Notes under the pieces: model-generated | What the model saw: only the letters and a program-made list of their open reading frames with translations | What the model was told of the DNA's origin: nothing | Databases searched by the model: none | Origin: Levilactobacillus lanxiensis | Lineage (GTDB): Bacteria > Bacillota > Bacilli > Lactobacillales > Lactobacillaceae | Direction: 5' to 3' | Assembly: GCF_016861655.1 (NCBI RefSeq) | Contig: NZ_BOLN01000010.1 | Coordinates: 62,001 to 126,000, forward strand | DNA: 64,000 nt | Position numbers and translations under genes: made by a program | In this document: piece after piece, positions 33,961 to 45,800 of the stretch | How positions within the stretch are numbered: position 1 is the stretch's first letter | Layout: every line of letters begins with the position of its first letter

Positions 33961-35148
33961 ATGACCAAAACTACTTTCCATAACTTCACCCTGTTCGATG
34001 GCGCTGGTGACCACAACGTGCCTGATGCCTGGTTCACCGTTGATAATGACACCCATAAATTAGTTGACCGCGGCCAAGGCACACCGGCCGCCGCTGATGA
34101 TCAGGTCGACCTGGGCGGCCAATACGTGATGCCCGGTTTCTTCAACGTCCACACCCACGTGACCCTGAGTCCCGACTCTTTCAGTGGCCAATTTGGCCAA
34201 TCCGAGTCCGAGGTCGCCGTCTTTGCCTACGAGAATTTACAAACGCTGCTAAAATCCGGGGTCACCTACGTCCGCCAGTGCGGGACGACCTACGACGCCG
34301 ACGTTAAGCTCAAACGCCTGCAACAGCAGGGGCTCCTGCCTCATACACCGCACATGCTGACGTCTGGGCGCGCCTTTTCCATGACCGGGGGCCACGGGGA
34401 TGCGCCCCACGCCGCCTACCTGGTCGACTCTCCCGATGAAATGCGCAAGGCCGTCCGCCAAGCCTTTAAGGCCGGTGCGGAAACGGTGAAGGTCATGGCG
34501 ACCGGCGGTGTCATGACGCCCAATGACTTCATGGAAGACCCGCAACTCTCCGTGGCAGAAATGCACGCGGCCGTTGAAGAGGCCCATCACAAGCGTCGGT
34601 TAGTTGCCGCCCACGCGGAAGGCAACCCGGGGATCCAAAACGCCCTGGACGCCGGCGTCGATTCCATCGAGCACGGTTTCTACGTAACAGCGGATGAGGC
34701 GCGGCAAATGGTTAAACAGGGCACCTACCTCACGCCCACTCTCATTGCCGAATGGACGATTCCCGCCTTCGGTAAGGGCGTGCTTCCGGACTGGGAAGTG
34801 AAGAAATGTGCCGACGCCTTGGACGATACCTACGTGAATTTGAAACGGGCCTTTGAGCTTGGTGTCAAATTCACCTGTGGGACCGACGCCGGCACCCCCT
34901 TCAATGGTTTTGACCTAACGCCAGACGAGTTTGGCCTGTTGACGCGTGTGGGCATGACCCCAGCGCAGGCCTACCAGTGCTCGAGTTTGAACTCGGCGGC
35001 ACTGCTGGGCGTCGACCAGGAATACGGCACACTAGAAGTGGGCAAGTTTGCTGATTTCCAGGTCTTGAAAGCTGATCCGCTGGCGGACACAGCCAACGTC
35101 AAACAAGCTGACAAACAAGTCTACTTAGGTGGCCATCGGGAATTTTAG
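33961..35148 (+). CDS. Metal-dependent amidohydrolase, module 2
   Basis: 395 residues, same length and motifs as the module 1 enzyme (HTHVT, KVMATGG, AHAEGNPGIQNALDAG, IEHGFY, CGTDAGTPF). The catalytic residues are all kept, so both copies look functional. AGGAGGAATT precedes the ATG. It is separated from its lipoprotein gene by the type A repeat but probably reads through, since the only terminator seen is after this gene. Confidence 0.86.
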   Translation: MTKTTFHNFTLFDGAGDHNVPDAWFTVDNDTHKLVDRGQGTPAAADDQVDLGGQYVMPGFFNVHTHVTLSPDSFSGQFGQSESEVAVFAYENLQTLLKSGVTYVRQCGTTYDADVKLKRLQQQGLLPHTPHMLTSGRAFSMTGGHGDAPHAAYLVDSPDEMRKAVRQAFKAGAETVKVMATGGVMTPNDFMEDPQLSVAEMHAAVEEAHHKRRLVAAHAEGNPGIQNALDAGVDSIEHGFYVTADEARQMVKQGTYLTPTLIAEWTIPAFGKGVLPDWEVKKCADALDDTYVNLKRAFELGVKFTCGTDAGTPFNGFDLTPDEFGLLTRVGMTPAQAYQCSSLNSAALLGVDQEYGTLEVGKFADFQVLKADPLADTANVKQADKQVYLGGHREF

Positions 35149-35155
35149 ACAACAG

Positions 35156-35210
35156 AAAAGCAATGCCTCAGCGAAGGATTCGACCCCTCACGCTGAGGCA
35201 TTGCTTTTTT
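35156..35210 (+). terminator. Terminator of module 2
   Basis: Perfect stem AAAGCAATGCCTCAGCG / CGCTGAGGCATTGCTTT followed by TTTT. Confidence 0.92.
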
Positions 35211-35219
35211 GATTTTAGC

Positions 35220-35483
35220 TTATACATGCCGTTGTCGGTAAACGAACTTCACGCCGTGGATAATCGTTTCCACTAAAAATGTTCCGATCAACAGAATATA
35301 GTAAAGGCTCATGACCCCAAACAAGATATCGTTAGCTGGGGATGGTACCAGAAACGAAAAAATTGAAATAGTGATCACCGGCCCAAACATGACGTTGAGC
35401 ACACGAAACCACTTCGTGTAGCCGCGAAATTGATGCCACGCAATCACGTAAAGATGGCAGTAAGATGCCCACAATTTTCGCAT
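35220..35483 (-). CDS. Small membrane protein, 87 residues
   Basis: Two hydrophobic segments (about 28-47 and 52-72), basic ends (YRQRHV). AGGGGAGGC precedes the ATG at 35483. No family recognised. Confidence 0.6.
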   Translation of the reverse strand: MRKLWASYCHLYVIAWHQFRGYTKWFRVLNVMFGPVITISIFSFLVPSPANDILFGVMSLYYILLIGTFLVETIIHGVKFVYRQRHV

Positions 35484-35680
35484 GCTACTGTCGCCTCCCC
35501 TTGCTTAAGGACCTGTCCCCACAGGTGGAATGACTAGCTTTACACATAAATATCCTCCCCTTAACGTTATCATTTATCCCCTGAATCTATTCTCAAGTAT
35601 AGCCATCACCGTCGTCCCCGACAAGGGCTGGCCCCACGTAAAAAGCCCGCCGCCCATAGGCAACCGGCCTTCACTTAAAC

Positions 35681-36523
35681 CTATTTTGTCGTTTGTGCCA
35701 AAACTACCGCGATTTGACCATTTTCAACGAGGCAAATACCCAGTCGCCAACTACTATCGAGGCTGGCGATTTTTTCGGCGGTCCACCCCTGACTGGTTAA
35801 AGCCTCCTGCAGCTTGGCAACTCGACCAGCGACCGGTTGGCCGTAGGTAACTTGCCAGTACCAGTACAGCTTGTTGCTAAAATCCAGGTTAAATTCATCG
35901 GTATATCCTTGAATGTTCTTGAAGTCGCTTGCATCCAGCGAGAACGTGCTGACGGGTACAATATTCTTGTAGCCACTAATACTGGTTGGGAATGAATCAA
36001 AGCGCGTTGCCGTGTACTTAGACAACTGGAAATCTAATGGAACGTTAGGAAAGACTTTCAGAACCGCTCGCGTGAGTTTTTGCGACGGATCGGTCTGAAT
36101 GAATTTCGTATACGCCGCGGCGCTCTTGAAGTTCCGCGGTGTCTTCTGGCTATAGGCCGTCAGATACTTGTTCCAGACCAGCCCCTTAATCTTCTTGTCA
36201 TAGGTCGTGACCTGGTAGTAAACGCCCTTCCCCGGTTTGGTGACGGTGCCCACCAAATACCAAGACGTCTTCGGATAGTTATTCAGATTATGAATCTTCT
36301 TCGTATGCTTTAAATTCCACATATACGCTTTTTTCGTCGTCACACTGGTCGCATACAGACTCGGTGAATTGGCGTCCCCATTGGGCTGCGTCAGTAACTG
36401 ATGCGTTGTGGTCCCACTTAACCAACTCTTCGCGTGGGCCGTGGCCGGCTGACCGATGCCTAGCCCGACTGCCGCCCCGACTAATGCCAAACTCACACCT
36501 AACTTAAATCCCCGTTGTCTCAT
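35681..36523 (-). CDS. Secreted protein with SH3/GW-like wall-binding segment
   Basis: Exported protein of 280 residues with a signal peptide (about 1-30, AxA-type end at ATAHAKS). The middle part (WYLVGTVTKPGKGVYYQV, IKGLVWNKYL) looks like a GW/SH3-type wall-binding module of lactobacilli. The C-terminal part (about 130-280) is not recognised. Start: three in-frame ATGs (36532, 36529, 36523) follow AGGAG; only 36523 has normal spacing (about 9). Confidence 0.65.
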   Translation of the reverse strand: MRQRGFKLGVSLALVGAAVGLGIGQPATAHAKSWLSGTTTHQLLTQPNGDANSPSLYATSVTTKKAYMWNLKHTKKIHNLNNYPKTSWYLVGTVTKPGKGVYYQVTTYDKKIKGLVWNKYLTAYSQKTPRNFKSAAAYTKFIQTDPSQKLTRAVLKVFPNVPLDFQLSKYTATRFDSFPTSISGYKNIVPVSTFSLDASDFKNIQGYTDEFNLDFSNKLYWYWQVTYGQPVAGRVAKLQEALTSQGWTAEKIASLDSSWRLGICLVENGQIAVVLAQTTK

Positions 36524-36618
36524 GTACATCATCTCCTCATACCCGCCATTTTAGCATGAATCTGTAGAATTGGGCAGATTGTTACCTATTTACATTGTAA
36601 CTTTCATCTGTTAGACAT

Positions 36619-36652
36619 AAAAAAAGACCAACCACATCTCTGTAGTTGGTCT
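36619..36652 (-). terminator. Terminator of the rpsF-ssb-rpsR operon
   Basis: GAGACCAAC / GTTGGTCTT stem followed on the minus strand by TTTTTTT. Confidence 0.9.
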
Positions 36653-36666
36653 CATTTCGGTTTTAA

Positions 36667-36906
36667 TTAACCTTCTTCACTGACGAAAGGCATTAAGCCC
36701 ATGATCCGTGAACGCTTGATAGCGATGGTTAACTTACGTTGGTTCTTGGCACTAGTGCCAGTAACCCGACGAGGTAAAATCTTGCCTCGTTCGGAGATAA
36801 ACCGACGTAATAAGTCAGTGTCTTTGTAATCAATGTATTCGATGTGGTTGGCTGCAATAAAGTCAACCTTCCGACGGCGACGGCCGCCACGACGTTGTCC
36901 TGCCAT
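36667..36906 (-). CDS. rpsR: Ribosomal protein bS18
   Basis: Small-subunit protein of 79 residues that pairs with bS6. Basic N-terminus [12 protein letters not shown] and the signature [22 protein letters not shown]. Last gene of rpsF-ssb-rpsR; AGGAGGGAA precedes the ATG. Confidence 0.97.
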   Translation of the reverse strand: MAGQRRGGRRRRKVDFIAANHIEYIDYKDTDLLRRFISERGKILPRRVTGTSAKNQRKLTIAIKRSRIMGLMPFVSEEG

Positions 36907-36934
36907 GTGGAATTCCCTCCTCGATAATTAGTGT

Positions 36935-37501
36935 TTAGAACGGTAAATCATCATCAGAAATGTCAATTGAATCGCCGGAGTTCGCAAACGGATCGGCTGA
37001 GTTATTGTTCCCAGCGTTCCCCTGGTTGTTGTTAACCGGGTTCGGGTTCGTATTTTGAGTTGGGGCAGCCGGAGCTGTGTTCCCACTCGTGTACGGGTTG
37101 GCATTTTGATTCTGATTTTGCTGAGGAGCATTATTCGCGGAACCACCATTGTAGTTACCACCGTCGTTGTTGGCGTTGCGAGAACGCGGTTCAAGGAATG
37201 AAAAGTCCTCGACGACAACTTCGGTCACGTAAACACGTTGGCCTTGTTGATTTTCGTAATTCCGGGTCTGGATGCGCCCTTCAATTCCGACAAGGGAACC
37301 CTTGTGGAAGAAGTTAGCAAAGTTTTCCGCGGACTTGCGCCAGATGACGCAACTTACGAAATCAGCTTCCCGTTCACCAGATTTGTTGGTGAACCGCCGA
37401 TCAACAGCCAGCGTAAAGGTGGCAACAGCAGCACCGCCTTGGGTATAACGTAAGTCAACATCCCGTGTCAGTCGGCCAGTAAGTACTACTCGGTTGATCA
37501 T
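36935..37501 (-). CDS. ssb: Single-stranded DNA-binding protein
   Basis: OB-fold domain (about 1-105; [20 protein letters not shown]), a Gln/Asn/Pro-rich disordered linker (about 112-175), and the acidic tip DISDDDLPF that recruits replication and repair proteins. 188 residues. Second gene of the operon, 35 bp after rpsF. Confidence 0.97.
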   Translation of the reverse strand: MINRVVLTGRLTRDVDLRYTQGGAAVATFTLAVDRRFTNKSGEREADFVSCVIWRKSAENFANFFHKGSLVGIEGRIQTRNYENQQGQRVYVTEVVVEDFSFLEPRSRNANNDGGNYNGGSANNAPQQNQNQNANPYTSGNTAPAAPTQNTNPNPVNNNQGNAGNNNSADPFANSGDSIDISDDDLPF

Positions 37502-37536
37502 TGCTGAATAACTCCTCTCAATAGTTAAAGTTTAAA

Positions 37537-37833
37537 TTAATCTTCGCGCTTAACGATCATGTGACGTAAGATGCTGTCGTTGATCTTAGCTAAACGGTCG
37601 AATTCGTTTAAAGCTGCGTCATCAGTAGCGTTTAACGTGATAACGTGGTAGATACCTTCGTTAAAGCCACCAATTTCGTATGCGAACCGACGCTTTGACC
37701 AGTCTTTCGAGTTGATCAATTCTGCACCGTTGTCAGTCAGTACCTTGTCGAAGCGTTCAACCAGAGCGGTTTTAGCGGCATCGTCAAGATCTGGACGAAT
37801 GATGTAGGTGATTTCGTATTTAGTAGTTTCCAT
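37537..37833 (-). CDS. rpsF: Ribosomal protein bS6
   Basis: 98 residues; [14 protein letters not shown] start and [17 protein letters not shown] segment of S6. First gene of rpsF-ssb-rpsR; AAGGAGG precedes the ATG. The upstream region (37834-37900) has a small CCAC-ATTGCA-GTGG hairpin that could belong to the autoregulatory S6:S18 leader known in bacteria, but I could not confirm the motif. Confidence 0.97.
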   Translation of the reverse strand: METTKYEITYIIRPDLDDAAKTALVERFDKVLTDNGAELINSKDWSKRRFAYEIGGFNEGIYHVITLNATDDAALNEFDRLAKINDSILRHMIVKRED

Positions 37834-38091
37834 GAATGTTACACCTCCTTATGGACTTCAGGCCCCCACTGCAATGTGGAAGCAAGGAGAGACACTAGCG
37901 TAAGCCAGATACTCACAAGCTAGTAGTATAGCATAGAATGCAATCTTAAGCAAATCGGGGCCGACCGATGGGTGGTTGCTTACGTTACATAGGTTAACTC
38001 CGTAAAAGAAGGCCAAATGTTTTTTTATTTTTGAAACTTTTTCAATTAATTTGCAACTATCATGACAGAAAGCCCCACATATCCAAACAGC

Positions 38092-38125
38092 GGGGCGTTT
38101 ACCTCCCTCGACGTAAACGCCCCGT
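38092..38125. terminator. Perfect inverted repeat, possible terminator
   Basis: CGGGGCGTTTAC and GTAAACGCCCCG around CTCCCTCGAC, just past the regulator gene. There is no clear T-run on either side. Confidence 0.5.
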
Positions 38126-38136
38126 TGCACTCATCC

Positions 38137-38916
38137 CTATGATAATTCCGCTTCCACCTGACTAGGTACCATCTTCAAAGCCAACGCCAACAACAAGTAG
38201 CTGTCTGGCAACAAATACACTAACCGTTGCTCCTGGCTCCACTGAATGCCTGCTTGAAGCACGCGACTAGCCTCAGCGGGCGCGTTCCTCTGTAGCAGGC
38301 TCTGGGCATACTGATAGTAAACGGCTGGTAAATTGACCGGATTGTCCAGTACCCGGTCCTGTTGGATGATGGTCCACGCCCGTTCAAACCCCTCAAAATT
38401 GGGCGTCTGACTCGTCTGAACACTCACCGCATTCTCCGCAGCCATCAGCAACAAGTCCAGCGACCGGTACTGCTTCGGGTGCTGGGGCGTCATGAACATC
38501 AGGCCCGCGCGCAAATGGAGCTCGGCCGCATCGACATCCCCAATAATGGCTAGCGACCGGCCATAGTAATACAGCACGGCCTGCCGATCCGTATCCGTCG
38601 TCAACCGATGGAGCACGTCACCAGCGGCGATATTGGCCACCAGCTCGCTGTATTTCTGGTTTTGCCACCAAGACTGCAGTTGCTGACTAAACGTCGGCAG
38701 ACGCTGAATGGGGTAACTCTGTGGCAACGGCTGATTACGCACGATGCCCAATTGCCGGTAGAGTTGCGTCAGCTGCGCCACACTCGGGGTCTGCTGCCCC
38801 TGTTCGATGGCTGCCAACACATTTAACGGACACAACCGTGTCGCCAGGGCGGTCAACGCCAGTCCCCGTTGTTGCCGACACCTTTGTAAGTAGCTCCCAA
38901 CCATTTCAAACGTCAT
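38137..38916 (-). CDS. XRE-family regulator with TPR-like C-terminal domain (Rgg/PlcR-like)
   Basis: 259 residues. N-terminal helix-turn-helix (about 6-60; LQRCRQQRGLALTALATRL, QGQQTPSVAQLTQLYRQL) and an all-helical C-terminal domain with TPR-like repeats (about 85-255). The layout resembles peptide-responsive regulators, but no signal-peptide gene was found beside it. GGAGGAG precedes the ATG. Single gene between rpsF and gyrA. Confidence 0.75.
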   Translation of the reverse strand: MTFEMVGSYLQRCRQQRGLALTALATRLCPLNVLAAIEQGQQTPSVAQLTQLYRQLGIVRNQPLPQSYPIQRLPTFSQQLQSWWQNQKYSELVANIAAGDVLHRLTTDTDRQAVLYYYGRSLAIIGDVDAAELHLRAGLMFMTPQHPKQYRSLDLLLMAAENAVSVQTSQTPNFEGFERAWTIIQQDRVLDNPVNLPAVYYQYAQSLLQRNAPAEASRVLQAGIQWSQEQRLVYLLPDSYLLLALALKMVPSQVEAELS

Positions 38917-39157
38917 GATTCTCCTCCAGTCTAATTTCCGTTAAACTTCATTAAGGCTAAGATACCAAATCGGGCAGAGAAAGTAAACAGATTAAACCAT
39001 ATACAATTATTTAAATATTCGATATCAGATTGCTGATATATAAGTGATAGTGACCCATTTTATTTTCTATAAATACTGACTAAATAGATTAACTACTTCT
39101 GCTAATAATTGGTTAGATGTATACAAATAGTCACCCCGAATTAACCGCAATCCGCAA
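38917..39157. other. AT-rich non-coding gap
   Basis: Between the regulator promoter region and the gyrA terminator; no ORF or structured element noticed. TATATAAGTGATAGTG at about 39036 is near a dyad but not convincing. Confidence 0.35.
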
Positions 39158-39194
39158 CGACAAAAAGAGCCCCACCAAATTGGCAGAGCTCTCT
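39158..39194 (-). terminator. Terminator of gyrA
   Basis: GAGCTCTGCC pairs imperfectly with GGTGGGGCTC, followed on the minus strand by TTTTTG. Confidence 0.7.
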
Positions 39195-39208
39195 AAAGTT
39201 CAATTTAA

Positions 39209-41788
39209 TTAAGCTTCTGGTGCGTCGGAATCCGGCGCCGTTGCCTGACTATCGTCCGCAACTGGCGTGGTGGCCACGTCACTAGCTGAATCTTCAGCTG
39301 GTGCAGTGGTCTCGCCGGCAGTCGTGGCGTCATCATCAGCCGTCTCGTCTTCCTTGGCAACCTTCGCCATGGTCGCAACGGCCGTGTCATCGGCCAAGCG
39401 AATCAGGTGAACCCCTAAGGTTGCCCGACCCGTTTCAGAAACGTCAGCCCCGCTAAAGCGGATCATAACGCCCTTGTTGGTCACTAACATCAGGTCTTCG
39501 TCACCATTCAAGGTGGTCAACCCAGCTAACGGACCGTTCTTGGCGGTCACGTTCACAGTCTTGATACCCTTACCGCCCCGACCCTTGATTGGGTACTCGC
39601 TGGCAGCCGTTTGCTTCCCATAACCCTTTTCGGAAATGACAAACACGTGGCTGTCCGGCTTGAGGACGCTGGCACCGATGACGTAATCGTTCTCGCGTAA
39701 ACGAATCCCGCGAACCCCAGTAGCGGAACGACCCATGGACCGAACGTCCTGGGACGCAAAGCTAACGGCATAACCCAAATGGGTCCCGATGATCATGTTG
39801 GCTGCGGCATCAATGATGTCGACGTCAATCAGTTCATCGTTTTCCTTTAAGTTGATGGCCTTCAGCCCATTGCTGCGGATGTTGGCAAACTCATCAACTG
39901 GCGTCCGCTTAACCGTTCCTTGCACAGTGGTAAAGAACAGGTCGCGTTGGCCATTGTTCCCAGGGTTAGCCACGTTGATCACGGCCTGAACGTGCTCGTC
40001 GGTATTGATACCGAGCAGGTTGATGACCGGAATTCCCTTGGCAGTCCGCCCGTATTCAGGAATTTCGTACCCCTTCATCCGGTAAACTTTCCCGGTGTTG
40101 GTAAAGAACAACAGCATGTCATGAGTCGACGTTGCGACTAAGTGCTCGATGAAATCATCATCATGCACGCCCATGCCTTGAACCCCTTTACCCCCACGGT
40201 TTTGTGCCTTGAATTCAGACGTTGGCAACCGCTTGATGTAGCCGTTGTGGGTCAAAGAAACCACGACGTCTTCTTCAGCAATCAAGTCTTCGTCTTCCAA
40301 GCTGAGGACTTCACCGACCATTAATTCAGTCCGACGGGCATCCCCAAACTTGTTTTGAATATCGAGTAATTCTTGGTAAATGATGGCTTGTTGGCGTTCC
40401 TTGGATGCCAAGATTTCCTTGTCATCCTTGATAGCTGCCATGACATCATTGTATTCCTTCTCGACCTTTTCCCGTTCCAAACCGGTCAGGCGAACCAACC
40501 GCATGTCCAAGATGGCTTGCGATTGCTTATCTGACAGGCTGTAACGCGTCATCAATTCATTCTTAGCGACCTCGGCCGTTTGTGACTGCCGAATAATCGT
40601 GATAATGGCATCGATGTGGTCCAGGGCAATCCGCAACCCTTCCAGGATGTGGGCCCGAGCTTCAGCCTTCTTCAATTCAAACTGCGTCCGCCGCCGAATA
40701 ACTTCCAGTTGGAATTCCAAGTAGTATTGCAGAATAGCCTTGAGGCCCAATACCTTTGGCGCCCCGTTAACAATGGCCAGCATGTTGATCCCGAATGAGG
40801 TCTGCATCAAGGTCATCTTGTACAAGTTGTTCAAAATGACTTCAGCACTGGCGTCACGACGAACATCGATCACGATACGCATCCCAGTCCGGTCGGTTTC
40901 ATCGTTGACATCGGTAATGCCTTCGATTCGCTTATCCCGGGCCAACTCAGCGATTCGTTCAATCAGCTTAGCCTTGTTGACCATGTACGGAATTTCCGTG
41001 GCCACGATCCGTTGCTTGCCGTTCTTTTCTTCTTCGATGTCGACCTTGGCCCGCAGCGTAATGGTGCCCTTCCCGGTCTCGTAAGCCCGGCGAATAGCGG
41101 CTTTCCCCATCACGATCCCACCAGTTGGGAAATCGGGACCAGGTAAAGCTTCCATCAAGTCAGCTAAACTGGCATCTGGGTTGTCCATCAAAATGTGCAG
41201 GGCACTAATAACTTCGGTCAGGTTGTGCGGCGGAATGTTCGTTGCCATCCCTACGGCAATCCCGGAAGCCCCGTTAACTAAGAGGTTCGGGAACCGTGAT
41301 GGTAAGACAACGGGTTCCCGTTCGGACCCATCGTAGTTATCTTGGAAATCAATCGTATCCTTGTTGATGTCCCGCAGCATTTCCATCGCAATTTTGCTCA
41401 GGCGTGCTTCGGTATACCGCATGGCAGCGGCCCCATCACCATCGACAGACCCAAAGTTCCCATGCCCATCGACTAACATGTACCGGTATGAGAAGTCTTG
41501 CGCCATCCGCACCATGGATTCGTACACGGCGGAATCCCCATGCGGATGGTATTTCCCAAGGACATCCCCAACCATCCGGGCAGATTTCCGGAATGGCTTG
41601 TCGGGCGTAATCCCCAGTTCATGCATATCATATAAAATCCGGCGGTGGACTGGCTTCAAGCCATCCCGCACGTCCGGTAACGCCCGTTGAACAATCACAC
41701 TCATTGCGTAATCCAAGAAGGATGTTCGCATGGTTTGTGAAAGGTCAACGTCGGTAATCCGACCTAAATAATCTTGATCATCAGCCAA
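39209..41788 (-). CDS. gyrA: DNA gyrase subunit A
   Basis: DNA breakage and reunion subunit; catalytic Tyr in [10 protein letters not shown] (about 125). The quinolone region reads [13 protein letters not shown] with Ser86 and Glu90, the sensitive-type residues. The six-bladed C-terminal beta-pinwheel contains the GyrA-box [12 protein letters not shown]. 859 residues; the last about 50 are an acidic, Ala/Thr/Asp-rich tail ([12 protein letters not shown]..) longer than in Bacillus. It follows gyrB by 31 bp. Confidence 0.98.
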   Translation of the reverse strand: MADDQDYLGRITDVDLSQTMRTSFLDYAMSVIVQRALPDVRDGLKPVHRRILYDMHELGITPDKPFRKSARMVGDVLGKYHPHGDSAVYESMVRMAQDFSYRYMLVDGHGNFGSVDGDGAAAMRYTEARLSKIAMEMLRDINKDTIDFQDNYDGSEREPVVLPSRFPNLLVNGASGIAVGMATNIPPHNLTEVISALHILMDNPDASLADLMEALPGPDFPTGGIVMGKAAIRRAYETGKGTITLRAKVDIEEEKNGKQRIVATEIPYMVNKAKLIERIAELARDKRIEGITDVNDETDRTGMRIVIDVRRDASAEVILNNLYKMTLMQTSFGINMLAIVNGAPKVLGLKAILQYYLEFQLEVIRRRTQFELKKAEARAHILEGLRIALDHIDAIITIIRQSQTAEVAKNELMTRYSLSDKQSQAILDMRLVRLTGLEREKVEKEYNDVMAAIKDDKEILASKERQQAIIYQELLDIQNKFGDARRTELMVGEVLSLEDEDLIAEEDVVVSLTHNGYIKRLPTSEFKAQNRGGKGVQGMGVHDDDFIEHLVATSTHDMLLFFTNTGKVYRMKGYEIPEYGRTAKGIPVINLLGINTDEHVQAVINVANPGNNGQRDLFFTTVQGTVKRTPVDEFANIRSNGLKAINLKENDELIDVDIIDAAANMIIGTHLGYAVSFASQDVRSMGRSATGVRGIRLRENDYVIGASVLKPDSHVFVISEKGYGKQTAASEYPIKGRGGKGIKTVNVTAKNGPLAGLTTLNGDEDLMLVTNKGVMIRFSGADVSETGRATLGVHLIRLADDTAVATMAKVAKEDETADDDATTAGETTAPAEDSASDVATTPVADDSQATAPDSDAPEA

Positions 41789-41819
41789 ATTTTTACCCTC
41801 CGTTCTTGCCTAACACTGA

Positions 41820-43769
<1,950 letters not shown>

Positions 43770-44921
43770 CTAATCCTCCTTTGTTGCTGCGTCGTTATCT
43801 GGCGACGCGTCGGCCACCACGGTTCCATCAGCCACGTGAAAAATGGTTGGGTCCTTAATCAGTTGGCGGGTGATACCGCTCAAACTGGTGGTGGTAATAA
43901 ACGTTTGGACTTTATCCTGAATTGCCGTCAGCAAGTGGGTCTGCCGGGCATCATCTAATTCAGAGAGCACATCATCTAGAAGTAACACGGGGTATTCCCC
44001 GGTCTCTTCCTTCATCAAATCAATCTCAGCGAGCTTGACACTAAGCGCCGTGGTGCGTTGCTGGCCCTGTGACCCGAACGTTTGGACATTCTTGTCATTG
44101 ACCTGAAAATGCAAATCATCACGATGTGGCCCCACCAGCGTTGTCCCCTGGTAAAGCTCCTTGTCGCGTTGCTTAGCGTAAAGCGCCGTGAGCGCGGCAC
44201 AGATGGTCTTGGCGTCCGTTAACTGGTCGTCAGGCACCTGTGTGGCGTAGTGAAACGTCAATTCCTCACGTTGTTGTGAAATTTCCGCGTGAATCGCCTG
44301 GGCCCAATGCTCCAGCTTGTGCAGCATGGTCAAGCGTTGCGCGATAATCTCAGCCCCGTACGCTGCCAATTGATCCGATAACACCGACAAAAAAAGGAGG
44401 TCCTTTTTTTGTTTGTGCTGGAGATCCTTTAGGTAGCGGTTCCGTTGCTTTAACAACGTGCGGTACTGACTTAGGTTGTAGAGATAACGCGGATTCATTT
44501 GACCAAATTCCATGTCCATGAAGCGGCGACGCACGGACGGCGCCCCCTTAACAATGGCCAGGTCTTCCGGCGCAAATAGAATCACGTTGAGCTGGCCCAC
44601 GTACTGTGACAACCGGGCCTGCTCCAGGTGATTCACCTTGGCGCGTTTCCCCTGCCGCGAAAAAGTCAGCTCCAACGGTACCGACCCGGCAGCTTTGACC
44701 ACCCGGCCACTGACCTTCGCCGTTTTGGCTTGCCAGTTGACCAAATCATGGTCGTTAGCCGTCCGGTGGCTGCGCGTCAGCGCCAACACGTAAATGGCCT
44801 CTAATAGATTGGTCTTGCCCTGCGCATTTTCTCCCAACAAAACGTTGATGCCCTTGCCCAGCTGCAGATCAGCAGTTGGGTAGTTGCGAAAATGCTGCAA
44901 CTGCAACTCTTGCAAATACAT
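43770..44921 (-). CDS. recF: RecF recombination mediator
   Basis: SMC-like ATPase for gap repair and fork restart. Walker [14 protein letters not shown] (about 32-44), signature region [15 protein letters not shown] and Walker [12 protein letters not shown]. 383 residues. Its ATG overlaps the yaaA stop by one base (TAATG-type junction). Confidence 0.97.
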   Translation of the reverse strand: MYLQELQLQHFRNYPTADLQLGKGINVLLGENAQGKTNLLEAIYVLALTRSHRTANDHDLVNWQAKTAKVSGRVVKAAGSVPLELTFSRQGKRAKVNHLEQARLSQYVGQLNVILFAPEDLAIVKGAPSVRRRFMDMEFGQMNPRYLYNLSQYRTLLKQRNRYLKDLQHKQKKDLLFLSVLSDQLAAYGAEIIAQRLTMLHKLEHWAQAIHAEISQQREELTFHYATQVPDDQLTDAKTICAALTALYAKQRDKELYQGTTLVGPHRDDLHFQVNDKNVQTFGSQGQQRTTALSVKLAEIDLMKEETGEYPVLLLDDVLSELDDARQTHLLTAIQDKVQTFITTTSLSGITRQLIKDPTIFHVADGTVVADASPDNDAATKED

Positions 44922-45148
44922 TATTCACCCTGCTTTGAGCGTATAAAAAATAATCCTACTTCAGGTACGTCGACCGTATCGCCTGGATACAGCTTGCGGC
45001 CCCGACGATTATCTGGCTCGTCATTGACGTTTACGGTGTTTTCCCGCAAATACCATTTGGCTTGGCCACCCGTACTGATAACGGATTCTTCTTTGAGCAT
45101 CTGGCCCAAAGTCATGTAGGGCGTCTCAATGAAAACTTCTTTTTTCAC
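44921..45148 (-). CDS. yaaA: S4-domain protein YaaA (RlbA)
   Basis: 75-residue S4-like RNA-binding protein ([34 protein letters not shown]). Conserved between dnaN and recF in Firmicutes; suggested to act in ribosome assembly or RecF expression. The start is GTG with AGGGGTG upstream. Confidence 0.93.
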   Translation of the reverse strand: MKKEVFIETPYMTLGQMLKEESVISTGGQAKWYLRENTVNVNDEPDNRRGRKLYPGDTVDVPEVGLFFIRSKQGE

Positions 45149-45519
45149 AATTTCACCCCTTAATTTTCTTCTCTTATATTATACCGCTTTTTAACGAAAA
45201 GGTACAGATGAACAACCTTATTTTTGCCGTCTGAGACGATTTATACCATTCTTGATATTTTTGCTAAAAAACCGGTAAATTTGCTCAGAATCAAAAATAG
45301 CCCGGTTATGGCCGAAATCCCATAATTTTTAGCTTTAATTTCAATAAAAATCGTTATGTAACGTCTGACTCCGGTCAAATGCGCACGCAATGGGCTATTT
45401 TTGCCGCGAATTTAGCTTGGTTTCACGAGAAGCCTGACAGAAAATCGGTGGGCCTAACAACCTAATCGTCGGGCCGTCTCTCGTGAGGTGCACCAATCAG
45501 ATTAGGAGGAACAGATTCT
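45149..45519. other. Non-coding gap with a structured leader
   Basis: AT-rich first half with the putative yaaA-recF-gyr promoter area (TATATTATACC on plus near 45175). From 45422 it contains TCACGAGA (45423-45430) pairing with TCTCGTGA (45479-45486), whose loop carries CCTAATC (45461-45467), complementary to GATTAGG over the ribosome site of the next ORF (45500-45506). Confidence 0.55.
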
Positions 45520-45642
45520 ATGTTCAAGGCACCTAACCAGGCACCAGACCGTGGTCCCCAAATTTTAGAAGCACTGGCCGACATTTTGGGAAACCACAGG
45601 CTGTGGCCAACAAAAGTAGGCCCTATTGGCACATCTGCCTGA
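45520..45642 (+). CDS. Putative 40-residue peptide with strong ribosome site
   Basis: ATG at 45520 follows TTAGGAGGA at eight bases. The predicted peptide is 40 residues, without a signal or membrane segment (starts MFKAPNQAPDRGPQILEAL). It runs opposite to dnaN and yaaA. The leader can sequester the ribosome site. It may be a real small gene, a leader peptide or the start of a decayed gene; no family recognised. Confidence 0.4.
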   Translation: MFKAPNQAPDRGPQILEALADILGNHRLWPTKVGPIGTSA

Positions 45643-45723
45643 TCATTTCAGTCGGTCTTGTCTCAGAATACCGCCTGCTCGCCACCCTATTTCATTTTCC
45701 CTTTATCACGAACAGCGCACAGA

Positions 45724-45753
45724 AAAACGCCGTCTCCTCAACGGGAAACGGCG
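45724..45753 (-). terminator. Terminator of dnaN
   Basis: CGCCGTTTCCCGTT/GAGGAGACGGCG-type hairpin (CGCCGTTTCC..GGAGACGGCG) followed on the minus strand by TTTTT. Confidence 0.8.
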
Positions 45754-45800
45754 CTTGTGAATTGGCTTGTGAATTGGCTTGTGAAACTGCTTGTGAAATT
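45753..45800. repeat. Four tandem 12-bp repeats
   Basis: GCTTGTGAATTG twice, then GCTTGTGAAACT and GCTTGTGAAATT, filling exactly the gap between the dnaN stop codon and its terminator. Confidence 0.92.

Noticed and set aside
37858-38130. 90-codon minus-strand frame upstream of rpsF
   Set aside because: No ribosome site, crosses the inverted repeat at 38092; the region is better read as the rpsF upstream and leader region.
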